From Nitrospirota bacterium (lineage in GTDB: Bacteria; Nitrospirota; Thermodesulfovibrionia; SZUA-242): a DNA stretch of 64,000 bases. Numbering within the stretch: the stretch's first letter is position 1; each line of letters begins with the position of its first letter. Location of the stretch: the NCBI GenBank assembly GCA_016212095.1, contig JACRHH010000015.1, forward strand, positions 62,001-126,000, written 5' to 3'. Made by a program: the position numbers and the translations under genes. Shown here one piece after another: positions 46,083 to 55,151 of this stretch. Under the pieces are notes generated by a model that saw only the letters and a program-made list of their open reading frames with translations, was not told where the DNA came from and did no database searches.

Positions 46083-46813
46083 CCGCCAAACCGGCGGCTC
46101 GTGCCGGTTACAAGCGTGTTCTGCTGAAACTCAGCGGCGAGGCGCTCATGGGCGACCAGCCCTACGGCATATCGCCGGATGTGGTTTCGATGATCGCAGC
46201 GGAGATTGCCGACGCACTGAAAACAGGCGTCGGCATAGCCGTTGTCATCGGAGCAGGCAATATCTTCCGTGGCGTGCAGGGCGCAGCCAGGGGCATGGAT
46301 CGCGCGGCAGCCGATTACATGGGCATGTTGGCAACCGTGCTTAACTGCATCGCCCTAAAGGGTGCGCTGGGCGCCATTGGCGTTGAAGCGAGGGTGCTTT
46401 CGGCAATCGAGATGAAGGAGGTTGCCGAGCCTTACATCCGCGACGCGGCGCTTGCCCATTTGGCGAAGGGGCGCGTGGTGATATTTGCGGCGGGAACCGG
46501 CAATCCGTTTTTCACCACCGACACCGCCGCCGCTCTTCGGGCGCTCGAAATCGGCGCAGATGTCGTGCTGAAGGCCACGAAGGTGGACGGAGTTTATTCC
46601 GCCGATCCGGTGAAGAATGCGGACGCAAAGTTTTATCCGGAACTGAGCTATCTTGAGGTGTTATCACGGGATCTTCGCGTGATGGACATGACGGCGATCT
46701 CGCTCTGCATGGAAAACGCGCTTCCGATCATCGTTTATAACATGAAGAAGAAGGGGAACCTCAAGAAGGTTCTCGGCGGCGCAAAAATTGGAACAATCGT
46801 AAGGAGTGCATGA
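46058..46813 (+). CDS. pyrH: uridylate kinase, ATT start proposed
   Basis: UMP kinase of pyrimidine synthesis. Core: [80 protein letters not shown]. The phosphate-binding KLSGEAL segment lies upstream of the first ATG (46148), so that ATG is internal. No ATG, GTG or TTG exists in frame before it; an ATT at 46058 sits 7 nt after GGAGGT and gives 251 residues, close to the family length. It would overlap tsf by 25 bp. Confidence 0.93.
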   Translation: MPARRKTVTAKPAARAGYKRVLLKLSGEALMGDQPYGISPDVVSMIAAEIADALKTGVGIAVVIGAGNIFRGVQGAARGMDRAAADYMGMLATVLNCIALKGALGAIGVEARVLSAIEMKEVAEPYIRDAALAHLAKGRVVIFAAGTGNPFFTTDTAAALRALEIGADVVLKATKVDGVYSADPVKNADAKFYPELSYLEVLSRDLRVMDMTAISLCMENALPIIVYNMKKKGNLKKVLGGAKIGTIVRSA

Positions 46814-46814
46814 T

Positions 46815-47372
46815 ATGGCTTCAGCTACGAAGGATAACGCACAGTTGAAGATGGACAAAACCATCGAAGCCTTCAAGCGCGAGCTTGCATCGATCAGAAC
46901 CGGACGTGCATCGCTCGCATTGCTAGACGGGGTAACGGTCGATTACTACGGCACTCCAACGCCGCTTAGCCAGGTGGCTGCGCTGAGCGTGCCGGACAGC
47001 CGTACAATCGCTATTCAGCCTTGGGAGCAGAAGATGGTGCAGGCGATCGAAAAGGCCATCCTCAAGTCCGATCTGGGCATCAATCCGGGAAACGACGGCA
47101 AAACCATAAGGCTTCAGATTCCGATGCTAACCGAGGAACGGCGCAAGGAGCTTGTGAAGCTTGCGCACAAGCGGGCCGAGGAGAGCAAGGTTGCTATAAG
47201 AAACATCCGTCGCGACGCCAATGAGGAACTGAAGAAGATGGAGAAGGACAAGCTCATCACCGAAGATGAGCACAAGCGTGTGCATGACGAAATCCAGAAG
47301 ATAACGGATGCGCATATAAAGCGCGTGGACGAGGTCACCGCGCACAAGGAAAAGGAAATAATGGAGGTCTGA
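46815..47372 (+). CDS. frr: ribosome recycling factor
   Basis: 185 residues. Diagnostic FKRELASIRTGRASLALLDGVTVDYYGTPTPLSQVAALSVPDSRTIAIQPWE and the C-terminal helical hairpin VAIRNIRRDANEELKKMEKD, ending with HKEKEIMEV. Starts 1 nt after pyrH; ATG at 46815 with AAGGAG upstream. Last classic gene of rpsB-tsf-pyrH-frr. Confidence 0.98.
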   Translation: MASATKDNAQLKMDKTIEAFKRELASIRTGRASLALLDGVTVDYYGTPTPLSQVAALSVPDSRTIAIQPWEQKMVQAIEKAILKSDLGINPGNDGKTIRLQIPMLTEERRKELVKLAHKRAEESKVAIRNIRRDANEELKKMEKDKLITEDEHKRVHDEIQKITDAHIKRVDEVTAHKEKEIMEV

Positions 47373-47383
47373 CGGAGGCGCGT

Positions 47384-47530
47384 ATGAACATTAATTTCAT
47401 GCTCAAGGTCGAGGACGCAAAGATGGTCGATATAAAGAAGGCTCTGGAAACCGCCGGAATCAAGGTTCGGAGCATTCAGGAGATTCACAAGGAAGGCGCG
47501 GGAGCCGAGAAGGAAGAGAAGGCGGAGTAA
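47384..47530 (+). CDS. 48-residue ORF after frr
   Basis: ATG at 47384 with GACGGAGGCGCGT upstream, stop TAA at 47528. Translation begins MNINFMLKVEDAKMVDIKKA and continues LETAGIKVRSIQEIHKEG, ending with an acidic GAGAEKEEKAE tail. The first part looks like a small beta-alpha-beta (ACT-like half) fold. Only 11 bp after frr, so in the same transcript. No function proposed. Confidence 0.55.
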   Translation: MNINFMLKVEDAKMVDIKKALETAGIKVRSIQEIHKEGAGAEKEEKAE

Positions 47531-47536
47531 AACTTT

Positions 47537-47587
47537 AACTCCCCCCATGCCCCCCTCAATGAGGGGGGTGGCGAAGCCGGGGGGAGT
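47537..47587. repeat. GC-rich palindromic intergenic repeat, copy 2
   Basis: Same family as 32306-32358: arms ACTCCCCCC...GGGGGGAGT and inner CCCCCCTC/GAGGGGGG. It separates the convergent rpsB-frr and cytochrome operons and may act as a bidirectional terminator. Confidence 0.85.
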
Positions 47588-47593
47588 GTTCTT

Positions 47594-47950
47594 CTACTGC
47601 TCCGCCTTGTCCAGCAGGAAGTTAAGCAGTCCCACAACGATCTTCACATCAGGCTTGGTCATGTTCGAGTCCGGCTTTCTGAGCATCTTGACTCCGTATG
47701 CCGCCGTAGCCCCCTTGTCGAAAATGCCTCCGGATATCGGCGCAACACCTGTCTGGATCGCAACAATGGCTCTCTCCAGAGAGTGGCATTTCCTGCATTT
47801 CATCCGCATCAGATCGTAGGCAGATTTCATGTTCGGGGGGAAGCCGGCAGTGTCGATCTCAATGTTGTCGCCGCCGCCGATGACCTTGATGCCCGCGTAG
47901 GCAGGCATGGACAGAACCAGAACAATCAGTATTGCGATTAATTGTTTCAT
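47594..47950 (-). CDS. small monoheme c-type cytochrome
   Basis: 118 residues: signal peptide (1-19, ending AYA), heme-binding CRKCH at 52-56 (MRMKCRKCHSLERAI), and C-terminal SNMTKPDVKIVVGLLNFL that looks like the last helix of a class I-type fold. Candidate axial Met in MLRKPDSNM. Start at 47950 (MKQLIA). Lies 16 bp after the cytochrome-porin gene; probably its periplasmic electron partner. Confidence 0.85.
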   Translation of the reverse strand: MKQLIAILIVLVLSMPAYAGIKVIGGGDNIEIDTAGFPPNMKSAYDLMRMKCRKCHSLERAIVAIQTGVAPISGGIFDKGATAAYGVKMLRKPDSNMTKPDVKIVVGLLNFLLDKAEQ

Positions 47951-47966
47951 TTCGATTCCCAACCTC

Positions 47967-49163
47967 CTAGAACGCGTACACAATGGCTCCGACCACCTTG
48001 TCTTCCCTGGCGGAATCCACTTTCTTGTGAACATATTCCGCAACAACCTTTACGTTCTGCAGAACATTGTGGGCAACCGACGGCGCAAGAACAGTTGTTT
48101 CCTTTGCGCCGTTGTCAAGCGATTCATAGCGGGCAACGACCATTGTGTCGGAACCGATCAGATAGCTTGCCTGAGCCAGCCATGAACTTGATTCGAGCGA
48201 TTTGTTGTCGCCATTGGGGTTGTCGTCATTGCCCTTCGTGAATCCGAGGCGAAAACGCAGTGTTCTATACATGACCTCGGCTTCGATGCCTGCCTTGCTG
48301 AAATCGTTTGCGACCACCTGCGAAGAGCCGCTGTACCAGAATCCGCCAACGGTGATTGTGAGAAAGTCCATGATGCTGTCGCTGTCGAGGCTCACTTCCG
48401 GCTCATTGCCCTCATAGTCGGTTCCGGATAGCCTTGCCTGGGCATGAATGTACCAGTCGTTGCTGTCGCGGGTCGGATTGCCGTCGGCGTCGTCCGTATT
48501 GCTGTTGAGAGCGCCTGCGGCCGCAAAGATTCGCGATCCGAAAATCTTGCTCACCTCAACGCCTTCACGCGCGCTGTTGATCTTGAACGGGCTTTTCCCG
48601 ACCTTCATCTGGATGTAGTCCATCTTCTCAAGCGCCGCGCGATTGTTCGATTTCCAGAGGTTGAGAACCGGCTTGAAATTTCCGGCTCGCACGAACACCG
48701 GAACATTGAGCGGATTCCTGAACTTGATATAAATCTCACCGGTGGCTCCGTCTGAAAAGTTGTATTCGGCGAACCATCCGGCCTTGTCCTGAAACGATCC
48801 GGCAGTGAACATCTCGAACTCGGATGTCCCGAACAGGTTCAATCTGGGCGTGCTGTCCTTGTTGTACACGGCTTCATGGGTTCCCATGAAGCTTATCGGA
48901 ATCTCGGAGGGGATGCCGGACAGAAACAGGGCCTCGTTCTTCTGCTGAACCTGTTTGGGCGACTTCTTGCCCGGCCAGATGAAGCCGTTCTTCTCGAACG
49001 CCTCGCCGAATTCATTGCGCTCAGGGAAAATGGTGTGACAGGTCTTGCACTCGGTGTTGTACTGTCTGGCAAACGCCGGAATTGCCTGCGCTTCTCCCGG
49101 CGCGACAACCTGAAACGCAAGTACGGCGATGACTGCTGCAACTGCTCCTGCAATTTTCTTCAT
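47967..49163 (-). CDS. outer-membrane cytochrome-porin fusion (Cyc2-like architecture)
   Basis: 398 residues. Signal peptide cleaved after AQA27; a single heme motif CKTCH (39-43) in IPAFARQYNTECKTCHTIFPERNEFGEAFEKNGF; then about 330 residues of alternating beta strands (FTAGSFQDKAGWFAEYNFSDGATGEIYIKF, VFVRAGNFKPVLN, LRFRLGFTKG) ending in aromatic AIVYAF, typical of outer-membrane barrels. The N-terminal signature and layout match the fused cytochrome-porins (Cyc2/Cyt572-like) used for electron transfer across the outer membrane. Only 15 bp after the chemoreceptor gene. Confidence 0.85.
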   Translation of the reverse strand: MKKIAGAVAAVIAVLAFQVVAPGEAQAIPAFARQYNTECKTCHTIFPERNEFGEAFEKNGFIWPGKKSPKQVQQKNEALFLSGIPSEIPISFMGTHEAVYNKDSTPRLNLFGTSEFEMFTAGSFQDKAGWFAEYNFSDGATGEIYIKFRNPLNVPVFVRAGNFKPVLNLWKSNNRAALEKMDYIQMKVGKSPFKINSAREGVEVSKIFGSRIFAAAGALNSNTDDADGNPTRDSNDWYIHAQARLSGTDYEGNEPEVSLDSDSIMDFLTITVGGFWYSGSSQVVANDFSKAGIEAEVMYRTLRFRLGFTKGNDDNPNGDNKSLESSSWLAQASYLIGSDTMVVARYESLDNGAKETTVLAPSVAHNVLQNVKVVAEYVHKKVDSAREDKVVGAIVYAF

Positions 49164-49178
49164 GATGTTCCTCCTGTG

Positions 49179-51404
49179 CTAGATATTCTCAGCGGACTCG
49201 TTGAGCTTGAATTTGGCCATCTCCCTGCGCAAGGCGGATATCTGGGCAAGCAGATTCGCCACGGCGGAATCCATCACCTTCGCGGAATCTATGTTCATGG
49301 CGGCGGAATCCTGAATCTTGCCAACAGCTCCGATAATGCGTTCGGAACCCGTGATCTGCCCTTCGCACTCTTCCCTGATACGGCTGATCATGTTAAGGAT
49401 GTTTTCCGTTGAGGACATGACAAAGGCTCCGGCCTCCTTCTGTTCATGCGTGGCATTGCTGACCTGCCACGAAAGCTCCTTCATGCGCTCGACTGCAAGC
49501 ATGATGAAATCGTTGCTTCGTCCCTGCTCCCCGGTGGCGGTGGCAATTCTGGCAACCATGTCGGACACCTGCTCCATGGCGTTACGGATAAGCCTGATTT
49601 CAGCCGCCTGCTCGGCGGCGGCAGCCGCAATGACGCCAACCTGGGAAGTTGCCCTTGTCGCGCTTTCCACGATTTTACCCAGTGCGTCGCCCGATCTGCG
49701 CGACAGGTTCTCGCCGTCGGCGATGCTCTCGTCGGCCAGCCTTATCGCGATTACAGCCCGCGCGGTTTCGTCCTGAACCCCCTTGATGATGCGTGATATT
49801 TCATGTGTCGAACCGATTGTCTTGTCGGCCAGCTTCTTGATTTCATCCGCCACGACCGCGAATCCCTTGCCGTGTTCGCCGGCCTGTGCCGCGATAATGG
49901 CCGCATTGAGAGCAAGCAGGTTCGTTTGCGATGCGACTGCATTGATTACCGTCAGGATCTCGCCTATGCTTCTGCTCTTGACGGAGAGGCTTTCGATCAC
50001 CTCGGCAGTAACCCGCGAGGATTCCCTGATGCCGTAAATTCCGCTGATCGTCGCCTCGACAGCCTCCCTGCCTGCTTCGGCTGCCAGCCGCACGTCTTCC
50101 GAGAGCGCTGTCGTTTCATGGGCATTGGCCTCGATCTGAGCAATTGACGTATCCATCTGCGCCACCGAGTCGGCTGTGCCGGAGGCCGCCATCATCAGGC
50201 TATGCACGCTTCCGTCGATCTGCCTCACGGCTCCAGCCATTTGGGTAATGGATGTGCTCACGTCATCGACCGCGCCGGCCAGCGCCTCCATGCTGTTGGC
50301 CACGCTGTCGCTGCTGGAGATCATTTCATGGATGGACGACGCGCTCTCGGCTGCCGACTTCGAAAGGCTGCCGACGCTGCCGGCCACGCTGTGAACCGAG
50401 GCTCCTATCTGTGTCACGGCGGCTGAAGTCTCGTTCACCTCTCCTGCCTGAATACCCGCAACGTCAACAACCCCGCGGGAAGCGGCGGACAGCCTGCCGG
50501 AAACATCGCCGAGCACATCGGTGGTGGTGTTGAGCTTCCTGATCATGTCGGACAGCTTTTCAACCATGGTGTTGTAGTATCCGCTCAGAATGCCGAGCTC
50601 ATCGTTGGAATCGATGATTACCTTGGCGGTAAGGTCGCCTGTCGCGCCGTGGTTAAGCGCGTTGACCATGCGGTTGGTGCGCCTGACGATGCTTCGCGTT
50701 GTAAGCGTTCCAAGCGCTCCGGCAAGGAGAACCGAAACCGCAATCACCACCGAAAAGGCTATGAGCGTTCCGCGCTTCTGAATTTCTGTTTCCTTGCCGG
50801 CCTGGGCAACCTCCTTGCCTATTGCAACAAGCAGATCGTCGAGCGCCGTCTTTGCGTCTTCGTTTGCGTTTGCAAGGTCATCCAGCACCAGCTTTGCAAG
50901 GTTGTCCTCCTCCGCCTCGTAACGGATATAATCCTTCAGGATGGAATTGAATCGATGGACAACAATCTGTTCCTTTTTTGATATGAACTCCTCGGCTGCC
51001 GTGTCGAATTCATCCCATTTCGCAAGCGCGTCCTTCGTGCGTTTTTCTATTATTCCGCCGGGTTCGGCGGGACGAATTCCAAGCTTCGGGTTTCCCTTTA
51101 TCAGTATCAGGCCGTTCTTGCGCAGGATGTCGCGTTTCATGCGGTAGTCGCCCGCGAACTCCTCGAACTGTTCCCTGTTGGCGCGCACCGTCACCACTTT
51201 AAGAATGTCGGCGTATGCAGCCTTCTGTGTTATCTCCATGAGCATGATGAGCTTTTGCTGGCTGATCAGATTGTTCAGCACTTCGCTCATCCGCGCGGTG
51301 AGCCGGGTCATGTTCCAGACGCCGTAGGCGCCCGTAACGACAACCAGTATCGCCATTATCATGAACGAGCTTACAAGTTTCTGTTTTATCGATAAGTTTT
51401 TCAC
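49179..51404 (-). CDS. methyl-accepting chemotaxis protein
   Basis: 741 residues. First membrane segment 10-30, periplasmic four-helix-type sensor domain (about 31-210), second membrane segment ([24 protein letters not shown], about 207-230), HAMP ([31 protein letters not shown]), then a long signalling coiled coil with the hairpin tip [40 protein letters not shown]. The usual NAAIEAARAGE reads [11 protein letters not shown]. No heme or PAS motif. First gene of the minus-strand set with the two cytochromes. Confidence 0.95.
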   Translation of the reverse strand: MKNLSIKQKLVSSFMIMAILVVVTGAYGVWNMTRLTARMSEVLNNLISQQKLIMLMEITQKAAYADILKVVTVRANREQFEEFAGDYRMKRDILRKNGLILIKGNPKLGIRPAEPGGIIEKRTKDALAKWDEFDTAAEEFISKKEQIVVHRFNSILKDYIRYEAEEDNLAKLVLDDLANANEDAKTALDDLLVAIGKEVAQAGKETEIQKRGTLIAFSVVIAVSVLLAGALGTLTTRSIVRRTNRMVNALNHGATGDLTAKVIIDSNDELGILSGYYNTMVEKLSDMIRKLNTTTDVLGDVSGRLSAASRGVVDVAGIQAGEVNETSAAVTQIGASVHSVAGSVGSLSKSAAESASSIHEMISSSDSVANSMEALAGAVDDVSTSITQMAGAVRQIDGSVHSLMMAASGTADSVAQMDTSIAQIEANAHETTALSEDVRLAAEAGREAVEATISGIYGIRESSRVTAEVIESLSVKSRSIGEILTVINAVASQTNLLALNAAIIAAQAGEHGKGFAVVADEIKKLADKTIGSTHEISRIIKGVQDETARAVIAIRLADESIADGENLSRRSGDALGKIVESATRATSQVGVIAAAAAEQAAEIRLIRNAMEQVSDMVARIATATGEQGRSNDFIMLAVERMKELSWQVSNATHEQKEAGAFVMSSTENILNMISRIREECEGQITGSERIIGAVGKIQDSAAMNIDSAKVMDSAVANLLAQISALRREMAKFKLNESAENI

Positions 51405-51536
51405 ATGAGCCGCTTAAGCACGTCCAGGTTGCTGCCGTAGCCGTTGCGGTGGACTAGGCACGGTTGCCAACACCGCAAAAGCGTTTACAATAGTGCTAAT
51501 CGTCACTAGACACTTCTAACTTGAGGAGGTTTCGCA

Positions 51537-52541
51537 ATGGTAACAGGCTCTTTTGGAAGCAGGAAACTTGTTGCAGGAATCCTGTCCGTTCTTTTTACCC
51601 TTTCCGGGTGCGGAGGCGGCGGAGGCAGCTCAACCGGCAGCGGCACTACCCCAACCGCAACCATCACTCAGGAGAACGCGGCAACGCTGGCGGCAACCGC
51701 AATAGTTGGTTCCGAGGCCGTCTACACAAGTTCGAGCGCCGGCAACGACACAACTGCAAAGGCAACGGTAAGCAACGCAAATACCCGCAGGTTCAATCTG
51801 GCCGACTTCTCGCGGATGATGCTTGGCGAAATTGAACATTCTGCCGGCGGGCAGGTTTCGGGCAAGGCTGCGCCGAAGACCGGCGTTTGCTCATCCGGTT
51901 CGGCTGATGTCGGCTATACCGACACCGACGGTAACGGCCAGCAGTCCATCGGCGACACATTTACCGCCACATTCATATCGTGCAACATCGAGGGTGCGGT
52001 GATAAACGGCTCAATGTCCATCACTCTCACAAATGTTTCGATAGGGGGCGGCTCAAGCAGCATGTCCGCCACCATAAACCTCTCCAGCTTTACCGTAAGC
52101 GAAGGCGGCAATACCGTGTCGATGAACGGAGGGTATTCGTTCAGTTCCACGGTATCCTTGTCTCCGATGCAGGCCACCATTCATCTTTCCAGCTCGTCCC
52201 TGACGGTTGCCGTCAATTCAACTTCCACCACACTCAGCGATTTCAGCATGACTGCCACAGTGAACAACAGTTCATATTCCTATCAAACGAGCGGTGCGAT
52301 CAGCAGCACGGGGCTTGGCGGAATCATAGTCTTTCAGACAACAACGCCGTTTGTCGGGCCGGTCGGCTCAGGCGACGGATTCCCGACAAGCGGATCTCTC
52401 AAGGTCACCGGCGCGAACAACGCCTCGGTTACTATCACCGTCAGCGGAACCGTCGTTAACGTTGCCGCCGACATTAACGGAGACGGAACCAACGATTTCA
52501 GCACTAACACAACCTGGGACGCGCTTACGAGCGGTGTTTGA
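51537..52541 (+). CDS. Ser/Thr/Gly-rich surface lipoprotein
   Basis: 334 residues; signal peptide with lipobox LSGC followed by a Gly/Ser tether (CGGGGGSSTGSGTT), then a beta-rich body dominated by S, T, G, N (SITLTNVSIGGGSSSMSATINLSSFTV, STTLSDFSMTATVNNSSYSYQTSG). An EF-hand-like DTDGNGQQSIGD and a final DINGDGTNDFST loop suggest calcium binding. ATG after TTGAGGAGGTTTCGCA. The next regulator gene starts 9 bp later. Confidence 0.75.
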   Translation: MVTGSFGSRKLVAGILSVLFTLSGCGGGGGSSTGSGTTPTATITQENAATLAATAIVGSEAVYTSSSAGNDTTAKATVSNANTRRFNLADFSRMMLGEIEHSAGGQVSGKAAPKTGVCSSGSADVGYTDTDGNGQQSIGDTFTATFISCNIEGAVINGSMSITLTNVSIGGGSSSMSATINLSSFTVSEGGNTVSMNGGYSFSSTVSLSPMQATIHLSSSSLTVAVNSTSTTLSDFSMTATVNNSSYSYQTSGAISSTGLGGIIVFQTTTPFVGPVGSGDGFPTSGSLKVTGANNASVTITVSGTVVNVAADINGDGTNDFSTNTTWDALTSGV

Positions 52542-52550
52542 TTTCATCTG

Positions 52551-53918
52551 ATGCCGCATAAGATTCTGGTTGTTGACGACGAGGAGAGCATGAGAAACGT
52601 GCTCTCCATTCTCTTGCGCAAGGAAGGCCATGATGTTGCCACATGCGATGGTGGCGTCGAGGCGATAGCCGCGCTTCAAAACAGCCGGTTCGACATGGTG
52701 ATAACAGACCTGAAGATGCCGGAGGTCAGCGGCATCGAGGTTCTTCGCAGCGCCAAAAGCGTGAATCCGGCAGTGCCGGTCGTGATGATCACAGCCTTCG
52801 CCACCGCCGAATCGGCTGTCGAGGCGATGAAGCTTGGCGCGGCTGACTACATTACCAAGCCTTTCCGAGTGGACGATGTCCGCAGGATCGTGCGCGGCTG
52901 CCTTTCCGGAGGCGCGTCTCCGTATGCCGATAATGCCCAAACGGATGCCGGTTCATTCAATGTTACACACCTGATCGTCTCCGGCAGTCAGGCAATGCGC
53001 GATGTGCTGTCGCTTCTGCCTCGCATTTCCGCAAGCGACGCCAATGTGCTGGTAACCGGCGAATCCGGAACCGGCAAGGAGCTTGTGGCGAAGTCCATTC
53101 ACGAGATGAGCGCCAGAAGCGGCGCGGCGTTTGTTACGGTAAACTGCGGCGCGATTCCAGAAAACCTGCTGGAGTCGGAACTGTTTGGCCATGTGAAGGG
53201 CGCGTTCACAAACGCCATCGCCAACAAGAAAGGCCTGTTCGAGATGGCCGACGGCGGCACGATATTTCTCGACGAGATAGGCGACATGCCGCAGCCGCTT
53301 CAGGTGAAGCTTCTGCGCGTGATCGAGGACGGCGATTTCAGGCGCGTGGGCGACGCCGAAACCAGACGGGCCAACGCGCGCATCATCGCGGCCACAAACA
53401 AAGACCTGAAGGAGGCGATACGCGACGGATCATTCCGCGAAGATCTCTTTTACCGCCTGAATGTGCTGCCCTTGAAGCTGCCGCCTCTTCGAAACCGCGT
53501 CGGAGACGTGCCTGTGCTTATAAGGCATTTTCTCGAACGAATGAAACCGGTCAGGCGGCTTGATGCGGAGGCGATGGAAATCCTGTCGCGCTATCCGTGG
53601 TGGGGCAATGTGAGGGAGCTTGAGAACATGATCGAGCGGCTGGTGGTGATGAGCGACGGCGACGTCATCCTTCCGCGCCACATCCCCGACGAGATACGAA
53701 TGCCGGAATCGCTGCCGCTTCCGCAAGAGATCCCGCCCGGAGGCGTGAACCTCGACGGCATTATTGAAGACATAGAGAAGCGCTATCTGGTAAAGGCGCT
53801 CGAAAAGGCGAATGGAGTAAAAACAGACGCCGCAAAACTGCTCAATCTATCATTCAGGTCGTTCCGCCACCGGCTTGCCAAGTATCAACTTGGAAAGGCA
53901 GATGAAGAAGGGGAGTGA
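52551..53918 (+). CDS. sigma-54-dependent response regulator (NtrC family)
   Basis: 455 residues: receiver with Asp53 ([10 protein letters not shown]), AAA+ domain with [20 protein letters not shown], sigma-54 loop GAFTNA (variant of GAFTGA), Walker [14 protein letters not shown], and a C-terminal Fis-type helix-turn-helix ([23 protein letters not shown]). Close to PilR/AtoC-type regulators. No cognate kinase is adjacent. Closely follows the lipoprotein gene. Confidence 0.95.
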   Translation: MPHKILVVDDEESMRNVLSILLRKEGHDVATCDGGVEAIAALQNSRFDMVITDLKMPEVSGIEVLRSAKSVNPAVPVVMITAFATAESAVEAMKLGAADYITKPFRVDDVRRIVRGCLSGGASPYADNAQTDAGSFNVTHLIVSGSQAMRDVLSLLPRISASDANVLVTGESGTGKELVAKSIHEMSARSGAAFVTVNCGAIPENLLESELFGHVKGAFTNAIANKKGLFEMADGGTIFLDEIGDMPQPLQVKLLRVIEDGDFRRVGDAETRRANARIIAATNKDLKEAIRDGSFREDLFYRLNVLPLKLPPLRNRVGDVPVLIRHFLERMKPVRRLDAEAMEILSRYPWWGNVRELENMIERLVVMSDGDVILPRHIPDEIRMPESLPLPQEIPPGGVNLDGIIEDIEKRYLVKALEKANGVKTDAAKLLNLSFRSFRHRLAKYQLGKADEEGE

Positions 53919-53988
53919 CAGCGCAGTTGCGGCAACGCGCAATGTGGTTTATTATAGCTATATATATCCACATGACAGGGAGGAACGC

Positions 53989-54219
53989 ATGCGAACCATT
54001 CAGATGACATTGGACGATGATTTGGTGGCGGCGGTTGACATGGTTGTCAAGAAACTGCAAACGACACGCTCAGCCTTTACCCGCAAGGCTCTGGCTGATG
54101 CCATCAAGCAGGTGAACGTCAATATGCTCGAAAAAAAACATAAAAACGGATACGAACTACATCCCGTCGGCAATGCGGAATTCAGCGTTTGGGAGTCGGA
54201 GCAGAACTGGGGCGATTGA
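53989..54219 (+). CDS. ribbon-helix-helix antitoxin (MazE-like)
   Basis: 76 residues: RHH DNA-binding N-terminus MRTIQMTLDDDLVAAVDMVVKKLQTTRSAFTRKALADAI and a C-terminal neutralising tail EFSVWESEQNWGD. ATG at 53989 after CAGGGAGGAACGC; the open frame extends upstream but without such a site. Stop overlaps the toxin ATG by 1 nt. Confidence 0.9.
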   Translation: MRTIQMTLDDDLVAAVDMVVKKLQTTRSAFTRKALADAIKQVNVNMLEKKHKNGYELHPVGNAEFSVWESEQNWGD

Positions 54220-54530
54220 TGAAACGGGGCGATGTGAGGTGGTACACGTTCAAAAGTCCGGACAAAAAACGCCCGGTTGTCATTTTAACGCGAAATTCCA
54301 TTCTTGATTATCTTGGCGAAGTCACGGTTGCGCCGATAACCTCCACCATCAGGGACATCCCAAGCGAAGTGTTCCTGTCGGAAGAGGACGGAATGCATAA
54401 CGACTGCGCTGTTAATTGCGATCATATACAGACGGTCTCAAAAGACAGGATCGGATCGTTGATAACCACCTTATCCAAGGAAAAACTGTTCGAAATACGC
54501 GGGGCAGTCTGTTTTGCCTTGGATCTGTGA
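54219..54530 (+). CDS. MazF/PemK family endoribonuclease toxin
   Basis: 103 residues: MKRGDVRWYTFKSPDKKRPVVILTRNSILDYLGEVTVAPITSTIRDIPSEVFL, then GMHNDCAVNCDHIQTVSKDRIG. Typical of MazF with the conserved GDV and RPVVIL strands and a T-S-T segment. Sequence-specific mRNA cleavage is expected. Coupled to the RHH antitoxin. Confidence 0.93.
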   Translation: MKRGDVRWYTFKSPDKKRPVVILTRNSILDYLGEVTVAPITSTIRDIPSEVFLSEEDGMHNDCAVNCDHIQTVSKDRIGSLITTLSKEKLFEIRGAVCFALDL

Positions 54531-54552
54531 TGGACGATGAGCGCGATAAGCG

Positions 54553-54573
54553 GCGCGGCGTGGTATCGTATTT
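54553..54573. repeat. 21-bp direct repeat, left copy
   Basis: Begins GCGCGGCGTGG and ends TATCGTATTT. Exact copy at 55128-55148. The two copies flank the second toxin-antitoxin module. Confidence 0.9.
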
Positions 54574-54600
54574 AGTACACGGATGGAACGGGGTATCGAC

Positions 54601-54813
54601 ATGGTTGTGAATTTGCAAGACATGACTACGGAAGATAAATTGATGTCAATGGAATTATTGTGGGACGATCTATGCAAGAACCGGATCGATTTTACATCTC
54701 CAGACTGGCATGGCGCGATATTGACGGAGAGGGAGAAAGCCGTCGCCTGCGGGGAGGATGAATTCGTGGACTGGGATGAGGCAAAGAAAGAAATACTGAA
54801 TTCAATTTTATGA
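54601..54813 (+). CDS. addiction-module antitoxin component (TIGR02574-like)
   Basis: 70 residues: MVVNLQDMTTEDKLMSMELLWDDLCKNRIDFTSPDWHGAILTEREKAVACGEDEFVDWDEAKKEI, the typical small acidic antitoxin paired with RelE/ParE. Alternative ATG at 54583 adds six residues. Stop overlaps the toxin start by 4 bp. Confidence 0.88.
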   Translation: MVVNLQDMTTEDKLMSMELLWDDLCKNRIDFTSPDWHGAILTEREKAVACGEDEFVDWDEAKKEILNSIL

Positions 54814-55103
54814 AAATACGCATTCTCCGGTCGGCGAAGGCTGACTTGAAGGAAGGCTATCATTTTTATGAGTCTCAGGCCGCCGGAATAGGCGCTTATT
54901 TCATTGAGTCAATTTATTCGGATATAGATTCGTTGAAATTGTTTGCCGGAATTCACCCCGTGTATTTCGGAAGTTATTGCAGATTATTATCGAAAAGGTT
55001 TCCGTTTGCCATTTATTACAGAATGGAAAAAGGCGAAATCAGGATTTACGCAGTTCTTGACTGCCGGCGCGACCCCGCCTGGATAAAGAACAAATTGCAA
55101 TGA
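54810..55103 (+). CDS. RelE/ParE family toxin
   Basis: 97 residues: MKIRILRSAKADLKEGYHFYESQAAGIGAYFIESIYSDIDSLKLFAGIHPVYFGSYCRLLSKRFPFAIYYRMEKGEIRIYAVLDCRRDPAWI. The final R-R-x-P segment and Y-strand match the fold. Coupled to the antitoxin. Its target, ribosome-bound mRNA or gyrase, cannot be read from sequence. Confidence 0.92.
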   Translation: MKIRILRSAKADLKEGYHFYESQAAGIGAYFIESIYSDIDSLKLFAGIHPVYFGSYCRLLSKRFPFAIYYRMEKGEIRIYAVLDCRRDPAWIKNKLQ

Positions 55104-55127
55104 CTTTCCTCTCTGATTACTTCAAAC

Positions 55128-55148
55128 GCGCGGCGTGGTATCGTATTT
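55128..55148. repeat. 21-bp direct repeat, right copy
   Basis: Identical to 54553-54573. It ends 3 bp before the GTG start of the sigma-54 activator at 55152 and may hold part of its original promoter or leader. Confidence 0.9.
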
Positions 55149-55151
55149 TCC

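Noticed and set aside
51405-51536. Possible GEMM (c-di-GMP) riboswitch before the 51537 lipoprotein or MCP
   Set aside because: A CCGCAAAAGC word resembles part of the motif, but the GGGCAAACC and tetraloop-receptor parts are absent.
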